Part shown: positions 24,772-34,670 of the stretch, one piece after another
Layout: each line of letters starts with the position of its first letter
Position numbering within the stretch: the first letter of the stretch is position 1
Program-made: the position numbers and the translations under genes
The notes under the pieces: generated by a model
The model's input: only the letters and a program-made list of their open reading frames with translations
What the model was told of the DNA's origin: nothing
Database searches by the model: none
Source of the DNA: Dehalococcoidia bacterium UBA2158
Lineage (GTDB): Bacteria; Chloroflexota; Dehalococcoidia; Lucifugimonadales; UBA3495
Length of the DNA: 64,000 nt
Reading direction: 5' to 3'
Assembly (NCBI GenBank): GCA_002328185.1
Contig: DCWQ01000007.1
Coordinates: forward strand, 111,572 to 175,571

Positions 24772-27090
24772 ATGAAACTAACCCGGCGAAATTTCCTTGC
24801 TTGGGCCGGCCTGGGTGCGGTGGGCGCCGTTGCCTGTGAGGGTTTTGGCATCCGTACCGGAGAGCTGGACATCCAGAGCTCCGTCCGGCAGCCGGAAGAC
24901 CTGGTCCGGGGAACGGACAACTGGTATGCGAGCCTGTGCCGGACGTGCCCGTCCTGCGAGGGCATCGTCATACGGGTGATGGAAGGCCGGGCCAAGATGG
25001 TCCAGGGGAATCCTTACTACCCGACCAACCAAGGCAAGATTCACGCCCGTTGCGAAGGCGGACTGCAGGCCCTTTACCATCCGGACCGCATAGCCACGCC
25101 CATGCGGCGCAGCGGCCCCCGCGGTTCTGGCGAGTTCCTGCCCATCAACTGGCATCCCAACGGCATGGATACGCTGAAGAGCGCCCTCCAGGTTAACGGA
25201 TCATCCTCTGTGATGATCACCGAGCCACTCAGAGGCCATATGGCGGTCTTGGCGGACAAGTTCGCCGCAGCCATCGGCGGCGAGCGCCTGGGCTTTGAAG
25301 CCATCGACAACAACACCTACCGGGCGGCGGTCAAGAGAGTCTTCGATCAAGACTCTCTGCCCGACTTCGACCTGGAAAACAGCAAGTTCATCCTGTCCTT
25401 CGGTGCCGACTTTCTCTCCACGTGGGTCTCCCCCACTCGCTTCAACCGCGGGTACGGTGAGTTCCGCCAGGGTGAGGACCGGGACCGAGGCATGTTCTAC
25501 CAGATAGATTCGCGGTTCTCCATGACCGCGGCCAACGCCGACAAATGGTTGCCGATCCGGCCCGGCTGGGAAGGCCATCTAGCCCTCAGCTTGGCCCAGG
25601 TGATTGTCTCGGAGGGCCTTCAAGCCAGCGGCGTAGACGTGGACTCACTGGTCGGCGGCTCTGCCGGCACCCAGTCCCTGAACTCCTTTAGGCCTGAAAT
25701 CGTCGCCCCCTTGGCCGGTCTCACCGCAGAGATGACCGGCGGCGACCCGGTCGAGTTCCTGAAGACCTTGGCCCGCAGTTTCGCGGCCAACCAGCCCAGC
25801 ATCGCCATCGGCGGCGGTTCCGCCGGCGCACAGTCGAACGGCCTGTTCAACCTGGAAGCGATCTACGCCCTCAACTACCTGGTGGGAACTGCCGGCAAGA
25901 AAGGCGGAATCAGGTTCAATCCCGCCAGCCCTTGGGTCGACGTTCCCTCATCTCCGTCTGTGGGAAGCCTGGATGACTGGACCCGTGTAGCCGAGCAGAT
26001 TCGCAACGGACAGACGAAACTGCTGCTGCTTCACGGCGCAGATCCCGTTCATGGCGTGCCTGACTCCGTACAACTTAGAGACGCCATCGCCCAGGCCGGT
26101 GACCTGATGGTGGTCAGCTTCTCGCCGTTCTTGGACGACACCAGCGTGATGGCAGACCTCATTCTTCCCGACCGGGTTTCCATGGAAGACTGGGGCGACG
26201 ATATATCCGAACCGGGCCCGGGATACCAGGTGGTTGGGATGCAACAGCCGGTGGTGAACCCGCTGTTCGACCTTGACCCCCTGAGCTTCCCCGATGTTCT
26301 GCTGACCATGGCCCAGGAATTGGGCAAGGAATCAGCCCTGCCATGGGCCAATTTTAAAGCAATGCTCCGGGAAGGCTCAGATGCCCTGTTCAACTTGAAC
26401 CGGGGTTCAATCGAGGCTTCCTCCGCTGACGAGTTCTGGAACAATATGCTGCGGCGCGGCGGTTGGTGGGACGAACTCCGCAATGGACCGACCACCGTTA
26501 AGCCGGCCGACGGTCTACTACGCACCATCGCCAACAATGCGGCAAGCCCTGAATTCAGTGGAATCGGAATGGACGCCGATTCATTCTATCTGGTGCCCTT
26601 CGCACACAACACATTGCTGGACGGCTACAATGCCCATCTACCGTGGCTTCAAGCCGCGCCAGATCCATTGTCCACCGTCACCTGGCAGACTTGGGTGGAA
26701 TTGAACGACACCACCGCCGACCGCCTGGGAGTGAAAGAAGGGGACGTCCTACGGATAGAGTCCTCCAAGGATTCAATAAGGGCCATAGCCTTCCCGAGCC
26801 CGGCAGTCCCGCCAGACACGGTCAGCGTGCCGTTTGGGCAGGGCCGCAAGCACGGCTCGGGCTACGCCACCAACCGTCCCGGCAACGAAAGCGCCAACGT
26901 CATGGATATCTTGGAGACAACAACGGTCGAAGGCACGGGCTCGCTGGCATGGGCCGGCACCCGGGTCCGGGTGACCAAGACCGGCGAGAGCGTTAGTATT
27001 TCCAAGCTCGAGGGTAACGTTAGGTCCGTGGAGATAGGTCTCCTGCCAGGCGAAGAAATAATCAAGACCATCGCGCCGGACAACGCCTAA
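24772..27090 (+). CDS. actB1: ACIII molybdopterin-oxidoreductase-like subunit (ActB1)
   Basis: A 772-residue protein resembling the catalytic subunit of polysulfide reductase-type molybdoenzymes. It opens with a twin-arginine signal (RRNFLAWAG, residues 5-13), so the folded protein is exported. Alternative complex III is known to keep this scaffold without molybdenum. Cysteines in LCRTCPSCEG and HARC are spaced C-x2-C-x2-C, one residue short of the usual C-x2-C-x3-C of the [4Fe-4S] site. In Rhodothermus and Flavobacterium this part is fused to the ferredoxin part; here it ends before a separate actB2, as in Chloroflexus. Confidence 0.9.
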   Translation: MKLTRRNFLAWAGLGAVGAVACEGFGIRTGELDIQSSVRQPEDLVRGTDNWYASLCRTCPSCEGIVIRVMEGRAKMVQGNPYYPTNQGKIHARCEGGLQALYHPDRIATPMRRSGPRGSGEFLPINWHPNGMDTLKSALQVNGSSSVMITEPLRGHMAVLADKFAAAIGGERLGFEAIDNNTYRAAVKRVFDQDSLPDFDLENSKFILSFGADFLSTWVSPTRFNRGYGEFRQGEDRDRGMFYQIDSRFSMTAANADKWLPIRPGWEGHLALSLAQVIVSEGLQASGVDVDSLVGGSAGTQSLNSFRPEIVAPLAGLTAEMTGGDPVEFLKTLARSFAANQPSIAIGGGSAGAQSNGLFNLEAIYALNYLVGTAGKKGGIRFNPASPWVDVPSSPSVGSLDDWTRVAEQIRNGQTKLLLLHGADPVHGVPDSVQLRDAIAQAGDLMVVSFSPFLDDTSVMADLILPDRVSMEDWGDDISEPGPGYQVVGMQQPVVNPLFDLDPLSFPDVLLTMAQELGKESALPWANFKAMLREGSDALFNLNRGSIEASSADEFWNNMLRRGGWWDELRNGPTTVKPADGLLRTIANNAASPEFSGIGMDADSFYLVPFAHNTLLDGYNAHLPWLQAAPDPLSTVTWQTWVELNDTTADRLGVKEGDVLRIESSKDSIRAIAFPSPAVPPDTVSVPFGQGRKHGSGYATNRPGNESANVMDILETTTVEGTGSLAWAGTRVRVTKTGESVSISKLEGNVRSVEIGLLPGEEIIKTIAPDNA

Positions 27091-27145
27091 GGGCGTCCGT
27101 CCAGCGAGGATTAGAATATTAACGGCTCAAGAGATAGGTTGACCA

Positions 27146-27979
27146 ATGGTTACAACTAATAGAATAGACCATAAATGGGGAATGGTAGTGGATTTGGACC
27201 GGTGTACCGGTTGCCAGGCCTGCGTTGTTGCCTGTCAGGCAGAGAACAACATCCCCATCAACGTTAAGTCTTTCTACCAGCAGCGGCGGGCCTACCAGTG
27301 GATCCGCATCGAACGCTACTGGGAGGGTGAGTTCCCCAACGTCAAGGCCAGGTTTATTCCGATCCTTTGCCAGCACTGCGAGAACGCACCCTGCGAGCCG
27401 GTTTGCCCGGTGTTCGCTACCTACCACAACGACGAAGGCGCGAACGTCCAGATATACAACCGCTGCATCGGCACACGCTATTGCTCGGTCAACTGCCCCT
27501 ACACCGTTAGGATGTTCAATTACTGGGAACCGAAGTGGCCGAAGAGCCTTCGCAACCAGTTGAACCCCGATGTGACCATCCGGAGCCGAGGGATCATGGA
27601 GAAGTGCTCGTTCTGCGTGCAGCGTCTCCGTCGCGGCGAGATTAACGTTGAACGGCGGGGCCTGGAGCCCTTGACTGGCGAGCGCATCCCCGTCGCCGAC
27701 CGAAAACTGAATTACCGACAGATGAAAGAGGGCAACTACCTGCCCGCCTGCGTCCAGTCCTGCCCGACCAATGCCTTGCAGTTCGCCGACCAACACGACG
27801 AGACCGGTCCGGTGAAAGAGTACTTTGAAGAGGCAAACGAGCAGATCGAGACCAGGCATCACGGTGGACACGTTGATGAAGACCACACCCGAGTGTACCG
27901 GTTGTTTGAAGAGGTTGGCACCAAGCCCAACCTGATATACCTGAAGAAAGTTGATGCATTTCCGTTGGAAAAGGCCTAG
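27146..27979 (+). CDS. actB2: ACIII ferredoxin-like iron-sulfur subunit (ActB2)
   Basis: A 277-residue protein of the PsrB/DmsB type with four cysteine clusters: GCQACVVACQAENN near residue 24, CQHCENAPCEPVCP, CIGTRYCSVNCP, and CSFCVQRL with CVQSCPTNAL. These would hold three [4Fe-4S] and probably one further cluster. It connects the membrane quinol site to the pentahaem cytochrome. It lies 55 bases after actB1 and four bases before the first NrfD-type gene, so the cluster is one operon. Confidence 0.92.
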   Translation: MVTTNRIDHKWGMVVDLDRCTGCQACVVACQAENNIPINVKSFYQQRRAYQWIRIERYWEGEFPNVKARFIPILCQHCENAPCEPVCPVFATYHNDEGANVQIYNRCIGTRYCSVNCPYTVRMFNYWEPKWPKSLRNQLNPDVTIRSRGIMEKCSFCVQRLRRGEINVERRGLEPLTGERIPVADRKLNYRQMKEGNYLPACVQSCPTNALQFADQHDETGPVKEYFEEANEQIETRHHGGHVDEDHTRVYRLFEEVGTKPNLIYLKKVDAFPLEKA

Positions 27980-27983
27980 ATAG

Positions 27984-29414
27984 ATGGCGGCTACGGAACC
28001 GAAAGGACACGGTCAACACGCAGGCATGTGGGTATTCCCCGATGCCTCGGTGATGACTGCCGACATGGGCGAAAAGACCAATGTTATGCCTCGGCCTTTC
28101 ACCATAGGCTTGGCAATGGCTGGAATCCTGTTCATCCTCGGCATAGTGGGCTTCGTAGCCCGCGCCGCCAACGATGGGTTCAGTGAGATCGGCCCCTGGG
28201 GCTACTACATGGCTATATTCTCCATGGTGTTCATGGTCACCAGTGGAGCACCCCTGGCCGCGGTGGCCTTCCGGTTCACCAAGAGCCACTGGCGAAGGCC
28301 CCTTTCCAGGGTAGCAGAGCTGTTCTCGATAGTCGGAATATTAAATCTTCTGATGTTTATCCCCCTGATGTTTGTCCTACCGGACATCGCGAACCCCGGG
28401 GAAGTCGCAGAGGGGGAATTGGCGGTCAGGCGGACCATCTGGTTCGAGGGACCCATAGGCGCACCCCATGCATGGGACTTGGTTGGCGTGGCTTTCCTGA
28501 CCATTACTTCCATGGCGATACTGTGGATATCGGTCATACCTGACATGGCTGAGTGCCGCTTTACGGCCACCGGGTTCAGGCGAACGATCTACAGTAAGCT
28601 GTCCGGCGGTTGGTTCGGCACCAAGAGACAATGGAACAGTCAGAAAGCGGGCCTGGCACTGCTCGGCGCTTTCTACTTCATGACCCTGATCTTCATGCAC
28701 TTTGTGATTAGCTCCGACTACGCCCAGAGCCTGATCCCTGGCTGGAAGGACTCGATCTTCCCGGTGATCTACACCATCACCAGCCTACAGATGAGCCTGG
28801 GCACCATTTTGGTCGTAATGTTCATCATGCGGCGCTGGGGGGGCTACGAAGGCTACATCGGAAAGTCGATGTTCTGGTCGGCCAGCAAGGTGCTGCTTGG
28901 TATCACCCTACTGTGGGTCTATCACCTATTCGCCTTCTTCATCACTTTCTGGTATGGCAGGTTGGAGATTGAGCAGAACATCATCAAGTACCTGGTGACT
29001 GACACCTACGCGATAATCTTCCTTTTGAACTTGATATTCAGTTTCGCGGCCCCGTTCGCGGTGCTGCTTTGGAACCCGGTTCGCCGCAGCGCTTGGGGCC
29101 CGGCCCTGGCCGGAGTGCTGGTGTTGTTCGGCGGTTTGATGTTCAACATCAGGATCTTCGTTGGGGCGGCGAATGCCACACCGGGCGCTGATCTATACAA
29201 ACCGATAATGGAACGTGTTCCGGCGCCAGTTTATCCCGACATATTTGACGTTTTCATGGTGATTGGGGGACTCGGCGCGGCCGCCTTCATCTACTTGTTG
29301 GCTACCAGGGTTTTGCCCATCATCTCCCTTTGGGAAGTGAAGGAAGGAACCCTGTACCAGAAATGGGGCAAGCTCATCCGTGGCGAATATCTGATCCTAG
29401 GCAAACCCGAGTAA
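27984..29414 (+). CDS. actC: ACIII NrfD/PsrC-type membrane subunit (ActC-like)
   Basis: A 476-residue integral membrane protein with about ten hydrophobic segments and the NrfD-family look (GPWGYYMAIFSMVFMVTSGAPLA, then HFVISSDYAQSLIPGWKDSIFP). The membrane face of the complex has two such subunits, ActC and ActF, the first of which binds quinol. I name this one actC because it directly follows actB2. A short polar N-terminal tail precedes the first helix. The second NrfD-type gene follows after 40 bases, and the two proteins are clearly diverged. Confidence 0.88.
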   Translation: MAATEPKGHGQHAGMWVFPDASVMTADMGEKTNVMPRPFTIGLAMAGILFILGIVGFVARAANDGFSEIGPWGYYMAIFSMVFMVTSGAPLAAVAFRFTKSHWRRPLSRVAELFSIVGILNLLMFIPLMFVLPDIANPGEVAEGELAVRRTIWFEGPIGAPHAWDLVGVAFLTITSMAILWISVIPDMAECRFTATGFRRTIYSKLSGGWFGTKRQWNSQKAGLALLGAFYFMTLIFMHFVISSDYAQSLIPGWKDSIFPVIYTITSLQMSLGTILVVMFIMRRWGGYEGYIGKSMFWSASKVLLGITLLWVYHLFAFFITFWYGRLEIEQNIIKYLVTDTYAIIFLLNLIFSFAAPFAVLLWNPVRRSAWGPALAGVLVLFGGLMFNIRIFVGAANATPGADLYKPIMERVPAPVYPDIFDVFMVIGGLGAAAFIYLLATRVLPIISLWEVKEGTLYQKWGKLIRGEYLILGKPE

Positions 29415-29454
29415 TTCAAGCTAGTATTTCAAGTTATCAGTCCGGCGGAGCATC

Positions 29455-30846
29455 ATGCAGGAAGGCAAACCTCTAGATTCTAGACATATAAACAGGGAGC
29501 TGCTGGTCAGCATCCTTAACTCGCCCAAGTGGTTTTTCGGAGCCATAACCGTTCTTGGGTTCATAGTTCTTGTCGCCATGTCCAGCGCCGGATTCATGAT
29601 AAACCAGGGCTTCGGTGTCACCGGACTGAATCGCCCAGTGATGTGGGGCTTCTTCATTACCAACTTCGTGTTCTGGATCGGTATCAGCCACGCCGGGGTG
29701 ATGCTCTCGGCCATCCTGAGATTGTCCAAAGCTGAATGGCGGCGGCCCGCTACCCGGGCGGCAGAAATTCTGACAGTCTTCTCGCTGATGACGGCCATGA
29801 CGATGCCCCTGATCCACACCGGCCGCCCTTGGCGCACGGTTTACTGGATCTACACACTGCCGTTCGTGCCTTACGACTACGCCCGCGGCATCTGGCCCAA
29901 TATAAGGACCCCACTGGTCTGGGACCCAAGCGCCGTTTACACCTACCTGACATCAAGCATCTTGTTCGTCCTAGTCGCGCTGATTCCCGACTTCGCGGTG
30001 TTGCGTGACCGGACCACGGGCATGAGCCACCGCATCTACGGGATGCTGGCCATGGGCTGGCAGGGCAACGCCAGACAATGGAAGCTTCAGATCATCGCGG
30101 GAGTTCTGCTCTCGGCGCTGATCCTCCCGGTGTTTGTGTCGGTCCACAGCATAGTGTCCTGGGACTTCGGAATGGCGGTTTCGGTTAAATCTTGGCACTC
30201 GACGATCTTCGCCCCCTACTTTGTGGTGGGTGCGGTCCACTCCGGCGTGTCCGCCGTCGCCTTCGTTCTGATCATCCTGCGTTACATATACGGTTGGCAG
30301 AACTACATCCGTCACGAGCATATCGACGCCCTGGCCCGCCTTCTGATAGTGGTGGCCACCGGGTGGTTCTACTTCTTCGTCATGGAAGTCGTCTTTGGCT
30401 TCTACGGCCGGGAGGCGGACGAGATCGCGGTTAGAAACTTACAGTTTACGATCAGCCCGTGGAACATCTGGATGATGATCTTTGTGGGTATGACCTACTT
30501 CTTGCCGGTTAGCATCTGGCTGAGCAAGTCGTTGCGCCGGAACCTCTGGGTTATGTCCCTCGCGTGTATCTTTGTGAACATCGGGATGTGGCTGGAGCGC
30601 TTCCTGATCATCGTTCCCGGCTTGGCCCGCAAACAGTTGCTGACCTTTGACTGGTATACCTACCGGCCAAGCTCGGTGGAATGGATCATAATCATCGGCA
30701 CATTCGCGTTGGTCTCCATGTTGATGCTGACCATAGCGAGAGTGGTGCCACTCATCCCGCTCTATGACATAAAAGAGGGTGAGATTTTAAGAACAGAGAT
30801 AAAAATAGGCCGGGTGACAGTTCCGGCGGTCTTCCGGGAAGACTAA
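29455..30846 (+). CDS. actF: Second ACIII NrfD/PsrC-type membrane subunit (ActF-like)
   Basis: A 463-residue membrane protein with about ten hydrophobic segments and family features such as WIGISHAGVMLSAILRL and VHSIVSWDFGMAVSVKSWHSTIFAPYFVVGA. GGCGGAG precedes the ATG. In Rhodothermus-like operons ActF follows ActE; here both NrfD-type genes are adjacent and ahead of actD and actE, so the C/F naming is by elimination. It would stabilise the membrane domain or contribute to proton movement. Confidence 0.85.
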   Translation: MQEGKPLDSRHINRELLVSILNSPKWFFGAITVLGFIVLVAMSSAGFMINQGFGVTGLNRPVMWGFFITNFVFWIGISHAGVMLSAILRLSKAEWRRPATRAAEILTVFSLMTAMTMPLIHTGRPWRTVYWIYTLPFVPYDYARGIWPNIRTPLVWDPSAVYTYLTSSILFVLVALIPDFAVLRDRTTGMSHRIYGMLAMGWQGNARQWKLQIIAGVLLSALILPVFVSVHSIVSWDFGMAVSVKSWHSTIFAPYFVVGAVHSGVSAVAFVLIILRYIYGWQNYIRHEHIDALARLLIVVATGWFYFFVMEVVFGFYGREADEIAVRNLQFTISPWNIWMMIFVGMTYFLPVSIWLSKSLRRNLWVMSLACIFVNIGMWLERFLIIVPGLARKQLLTFDWYTYRPSSVEWIIIIGTFALVSMLMLTIARVVPLIPLYDIKEGEILRTEIKIGRVTVPAVFRED

Positions 30847-30887
30847 CCAGAAGACTATTCAATAGTAGGCATCAAGAGGAAACGGAA

Positions 30888-31412
30888 ATGGCTAAAGCAC
30901 CGATATTAGGGCTGTTCGAGACCGCGGATCACGCCGCCGACGCAGGCGACGCGTTAAAGGCAGCGGGCGTCTCGCAGGCTGATTACGATTTTCTGACCGA
31001 CACGCCCTATCCTGAGGGCGCATTCGGAGAGAGGGAAGAGCCCCACCGGATCTACATCTTTCCCTTCGTCGGCGCGCTGATCGGACTCACCGTGGGAATC
31101 ATGCTCACTTCCATGACTCAGTTGGCCTACCCGTTGACCCAGGGCGGCAAGCCCATCTTGTCCCTACCTCCCATGGCGGTGGTGACCTACGAAAGCACCA
31201 TGCTCACGGCCATCGTCTTTACCATCATAGGAATCATCTTCGAGTCTCGTTTGCCCGCGTTTAAGCAGGGCCTGTACGACACTCGGATCACCGAGGGATA
31301 CATCGGCGTTTTGGTTAACGTAGATGAAGACCAGTTGGGCTCTACCCAGGCCTTGCTCACCCAGGCTGGGGCCATTGATGTGGTACGCAATGACGGAGGA
31401 TCGGCGGCCTAA
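30888..31412 (+). CDS. actD: ACIII small membrane subunit ActD (DUF3341-type)
   Basis: A 174-residue protein with a soluble N-terminal ferredoxin-like fold (PILGLFETADHAADAGDALKAAG) followed by two helices (about residues 58-80 and 99-122). This is the layout of ActD. AGAGGAAACGGA precedes the ATG. It overlaps the actE start by one base (TAATG), so translation is coupled. ActD contacts the membrane subunits but its exact task is not known. Confidence 0.88.
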   Translation: MAKAPILGLFETADHAADAGDALKAAGVSQADYDFLTDTPYPEGAFGEREEPHRIYIFPFVGALIGLTVGIMLTSMTQLAYPLTQGGKPILSLPPMAVVTYESTMLTAIVFTIIGIIFESRLPAFKQGLYDTRITEGYIGVLVNVDEDQLGSTQALLTQAGAIDVVRNDGGSAA

Positions 31413-31957
31413 TGATGAACCGGGTCAACTCAAATATGATCCCACCGGTCGCTGACCGGTCCCTAGCGGGTAAGGGCAAGCGCAGTTATAAGCGCTGGTT
31501 CTTTGGGATTGCCGTGCTCTTTGGCGTCGTGCTGGTTGGTTGCAGCCAGGGCACCTATCCTGTCGATATCTTCTACGAGCAGCACTACCAGCAGTCGTAC
31601 CGCTCTCATGAGCCACCCCGGTTGACCGGCGTGGCCGGCGCGGTCGCCCTCTATCCACCCATCGCATCTACCGTGACCAACACCGGTGCGGACTTGTACC
31701 GCGTCAACTGCCAGATGTGCCACGGCGCCGACGCCAAGGGCACCGGCCCAGTATTGGCCAAAATGACCGAGAACTATGGGTACATGCCCATCGTCCTTAC
31801 TGACATCACCAACAGACCGGTCTCGTTCATCGAGTCCAGGTTAGAGGCCACCGCTCGGCCCCTTGGACCCAGTTCTGTCATGCCACCCTTCGGCAAGCTT
31901 TTGAGCCAGGCAGAACGCGCGGCCATCGCCGAGTTCATAGGTTCACTGCCCAAGTAA
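31412..31957 (+). CDS. actE: ACIII monohaem cytochrome c lipoprotein (ActE)
   Basis: A 181-residue protein with an N-terminal hydrophobic segment ending in a lipobox (LVGC, Cys44), so it is probably a lipid-anchored periplasmic cytochrome. One haem site CQMCH is at residues 100-104 and a likely axial methionine is in SSVMPPFG (Met157). It closes the act gene set and should deliver electrons from the pentahaem subunit to a soluble carrier or an oxidase. The ccmH-like gene follows 60 bases later on the same strand. Confidence 0.9.
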   Translation: MMNRVNSNMIPPVADRSLAGKGKRSYKRWFFGIAVLFGVVLVGCSQGTYPVDIFYEQHYQQSYRSHEPPRLTGVAGAVALYPPIASTVTNTGADLYRVNCQMCHGADAKGTGPVLAKMTENYGYMPIVLTDITNRPVSFIESRLEATARPLGPSSVMPPFGKLLSQAERAAIAEFIGSLPK

Positions 31958-32017
31958 ACCGCCCGCACCATAGAACCCGGAGCGCATTGGGGCCGCGCCT
32001 TCGGCTGCGGTTGAGAT

Positions 32018-32641
32018 ATGAGACCTTCGATTCCACCCCACTCTTCGGCACAACCTGCTACCAGGGCCCTTCTGCCTCTGGCCATCTTCTTGGCGTTCAT
32101 TGCATTGGCTATCGCCCAGACCGGCGCTCTCCACGCCCAGACCCCTGAGCCCGCCTATAGTGAAAGTCAGGCCCAGGGCATCGACCGCATGATCATGTGC
32201 CCGGTCTGCCCTGCCGAAACCATTGACCAGGCCCAGGTCCAGATATCCATCCAGATGCGCCAGATAGTCCGGGATATGCTGTCCCAAGGCAGCAGCAGGG
32301 ACGAGATACTGGACTTCTTCGTCGATCGCTACGGCAATGACATCCTGGCTGCCCCGCCCAAGTCGGGAGCCAATCTGGTGGCCTGGCTAGCTCCTGTTGG
32401 CGCTGTGGCTGCGGCTGCGGTGGTCGTGTTCTTCATGCTGCGTTCTATGACCCGGCGAGACCTTGTCTTGGCCATCCCGCGTCCGGTCCGAGACCCAGGC
32501 TTGATTCCCTATCTGCAACTGGTTGACCGACACCTGGACATGACCCGCACCAGCTCCGAGCCCGCAGGCACATCCAATCAACCCTGTCCCGGCGTAGAAT
32601 CACGCGGTACCGGCACTCGAAGCCCAGAAGAGAATGGATAG
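32018..32641 (+). CDS. ccmH: Cytochrome c maturation protein CcmH-like
   Basis: A 207-residue protein with an N-terminal signal segment (residues 16-36), a short periplasmic domain and one helix near residues 126-148. The thiol motif MCPVCPAETID (Cys61, Cys64) and the following helix QVQISIQMRQIVRDML correspond to the CcmH/NrfF redox domain, which reduces the apocytochrome haem-binding cysteines. The gene stop and the ccmF ATG abut (TAGATG). It lies behind actE, which links haem attachment to making the two Act cytochromes. Confidence 0.88.
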   Translation: MRPSIPPHSSAQPATRALLPLAIFLAFIALAIAQTGALHAQTPEPAYSESQAQGIDRMIMCPVCPAETIDQAQVQISIQMRQIVRDMLSQGSSRDEILDFFVDRYGNDILAAPPKSGANLVAWLAPVGAVAAAAVVVFFMLRSMTRRDLVLAIPRPVRDPGLIPYLQLVDRHLDMTRTSSEPAGTSNQPCPGVESRGTGTRSPEENG

Positions 32642-34639
32642 ATGTCAGACCTCGGTGCGATAAGTCTCTGGATTGCCCTGGCCCTGGCCGCGTATTCCAC
32701 CGCGGGATCAGTGGCCGGTAAGCTGCGTTTGTCGCCGGCGTTAATCGAGAGCTCCCAATCGGCGATGTACGCCGCCGGCTTGGCGCTGTTGGTGGCCACT
32801 TTCAGCCTGATCATCGCCTTCATCAGCCGCGACTTTGAGATCGCCTACGTGGCCGCGCACAGCGACCTGGCCATGGCCGACCGGTTCACCTGGGTCGCCT
32901 TCTACGCGGGAAACGAGGGCTCCCTGCTATTTATAGCCACGGTCTTGGCCATCATGTCGGCCATCGCCGTCTGGAAGGCCCCGGAGAAACTCAAGGACGC
33001 CCTGCCTTACACCACCGCCGTCCTGATGCTCACTTTGACCTTTTTCGTGGCTGTGATGGCTGTCATGGCCAACCCATTCGACAAACTACCCTTCGTGCCC
33101 ATCGACGGCGATGGCATCAACCCTCTGCTCACCCACTTTGGCATGTTCTTCCACCCGCCGGCCCTGATGGCCGGGTTGATCGGGATCACCGTGCCCTTTG
33201 CTTTTGCCATTGGCTCGCTGGTGGCCGGCAAGACCGGGGACGAATGGGTGGACGCCGGCCGGGTCTGGGGCATCATCTCCTGGGTATTGCTGGCCGCCGG
33301 ATTGCTCCTGGGGTCATGGTGGGCCTACACCATACTGGGCTGGGGCGGGTTCTGGTTCTGGGACCCCGTCGAGAACGCAGCCTTCATGCCCTGGCTGGGT
33401 ATCACGGCCTTTATCCATTCGATCATGGTCCAGAAACGGCGGGGCATGTTCCGCATGTGGAACATTATCTTGATAAACGTGGCCTTCGGGCTGGCGCTGT
33501 ACGGTATGTTCATGAACCGGGGCGGCTCGGTTCCCTCAGTCCACTCCTTCGGGTCTTCCCAGTTGGGCTGGATATTCCTCTTGTTCCTGGCTGTCGGAGT
33601 CGTGGTTCCGTTCGCCATCTTCGTCTGGCGTTACCCGCTGCTGAAGAGCGCCCAAAACCTGGACTCCATGCTCTCGCGGGAGGCGGCGTTTCTGGTCAAC
33701 AACATGTTGCTGCTGGCCATCGCCTTCGTCACCCTGTGGGGCACCGTCTACCCGTTGCTCTCCCGGCTGACCAATGACGAGGAGGTCACGGTGGCCCGGC
33801 CGTTCTACGACCAGGTGAATGGGCCCCTGATGCTGGGTCTGGTCTTCCTGATGGGAGTTGGGCCGCTGATACCGTGGCGCAAGGCCAGTATCAACAGCCT
33901 CAGGAAATCGCTTATGCCGCCTACAATCGGCGGCTTGCTCACTGTGGGGATACTGGCGGCCTTGGGCCTGCACAAAGATTATGCGTTGGTCGGGTTTGGG
34001 CTATCGGCTTTCGTGACTACCGGCATCCTGATGGAATGGTACCGGGGGACACGCTCGCGGTATCGCAGCTCAGGGGAGAATTACGTCACCGCGTTCGTGC
34101 GGCTGATCATGGCCAACCGGCCCCGCTATGGCGGCTACATCGTGCATCTGTCGATTGTCATGGTGACTCTGGGCATAGTGGGTACGTCGTTCTTCGGCGT
34201 GCAACGGGACGTGGTCCTAAGCCCCGGCGAAAGCACAACTATCAACGACTACGAGATGACCTACCTTGGCACCATCGAGACTCCCAAGAGCAACCGCACT
34301 GAGTTCGCCTCCACGGTGCAGGTACGGCGTGACGGAGAACTACTCGAGACCATCCGCACCAAGCGGGTTTTCTACCCCAGCTTCAACATGGCCGCCACTA
34401 GCGCGGCCATACGCTCCACGCCGGTGGAGGACCTGTACATCGTCCCCAGCGAGAACCTGCCGGACGGCAACGTGGGGTTCCGCATCCTGGTGAACCCGCT
34501 TATCTGGTGGATGTGGGTGGCTGGCCCGGTGATGCTGGTGGGCACGGTTATCGCTTTGTGGCCCCAGAAGATACGCGCCCCGGCCCCGGTTCCCAGCCCG
34601 CGGCGTTTCGCTCCCGGTCCCCGGCCCTGGGCCACTTAG
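32642..34639 (+). CDS. ccmF: Cytochrome c haem lyase subunit CcmF
   Basis: A 665-residue polytopic membrane protein. The tryptophan-rich periplasmic loop WGGFWFWDPVENAAFMPWL near residues 236-254 is the WWD signature of haem-handling proteins, and HPP-like histidine regions flank it. Length and layout are normal for CcmF, with a soluble beta-rich part near the C-terminus. It attaches haem to apocytochromes together with CcmH. The other system I genes (ccmA-E) are not in this window and must lie elsewhere if the pathway is complete. Confidence 0.94.
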   Translation: MSDLGAISLWIALALAAYSTAGSVAGKLRLSPALIESSQSAMYAAGLALLVATFSLIIAFISRDFEIAYVAAHSDLAMADRFTWVAFYAGNEGSLLFIATVLAIMSAIAVWKAPEKLKDALPYTTAVLMLTLTFFVAVMAVMANPFDKLPFVPIDGDGINPLLTHFGMFFHPPALMAGLIGITVPFAFAIGSLVAGKTGDEWVDAGRVWGIISWVLLAAGLLLGSWWAYTILGWGGFWFWDPVENAAFMPWLGITAFIHSIMVQKRRGMFRMWNIILINVAFGLALYGMFMNRGGSVPSVHSFGSSQLGWIFLLFLAVGVVVPFAIFVWRYPLLKSAQNLDSMLSREAAFLVNNMLLLAIAFVTLWGTVYPLLSRLTNDEEVTVARPFYDQVNGPLMLGLVFLMGVGPLIPWRKASINSLRKSLMPPTIGGLLTVGILAALGLHKDYALVGFGLSAFVTTGILMEWYRGTRSRYRSSGENYVTAFVRLIMANRPRYGGYIVHLSIVMVTLGIVGTSFFGVQRDVVLSPGESTTINDYEMTYLGTIETPKSNRTEFASTVQVRRDGELLETIRTKRVFYPSFNMAATSAAIRSTPVEDLYIVPSENLPDGNVGFRILVNPLIWWMWVAGPVMLVGTVIALWPQKIRAPAPVPSPRRFAPGPRPWAT

Positions 34640-34670
34640 ACCGTTTGCCCACCCTGGTAAACTGAGTCTC

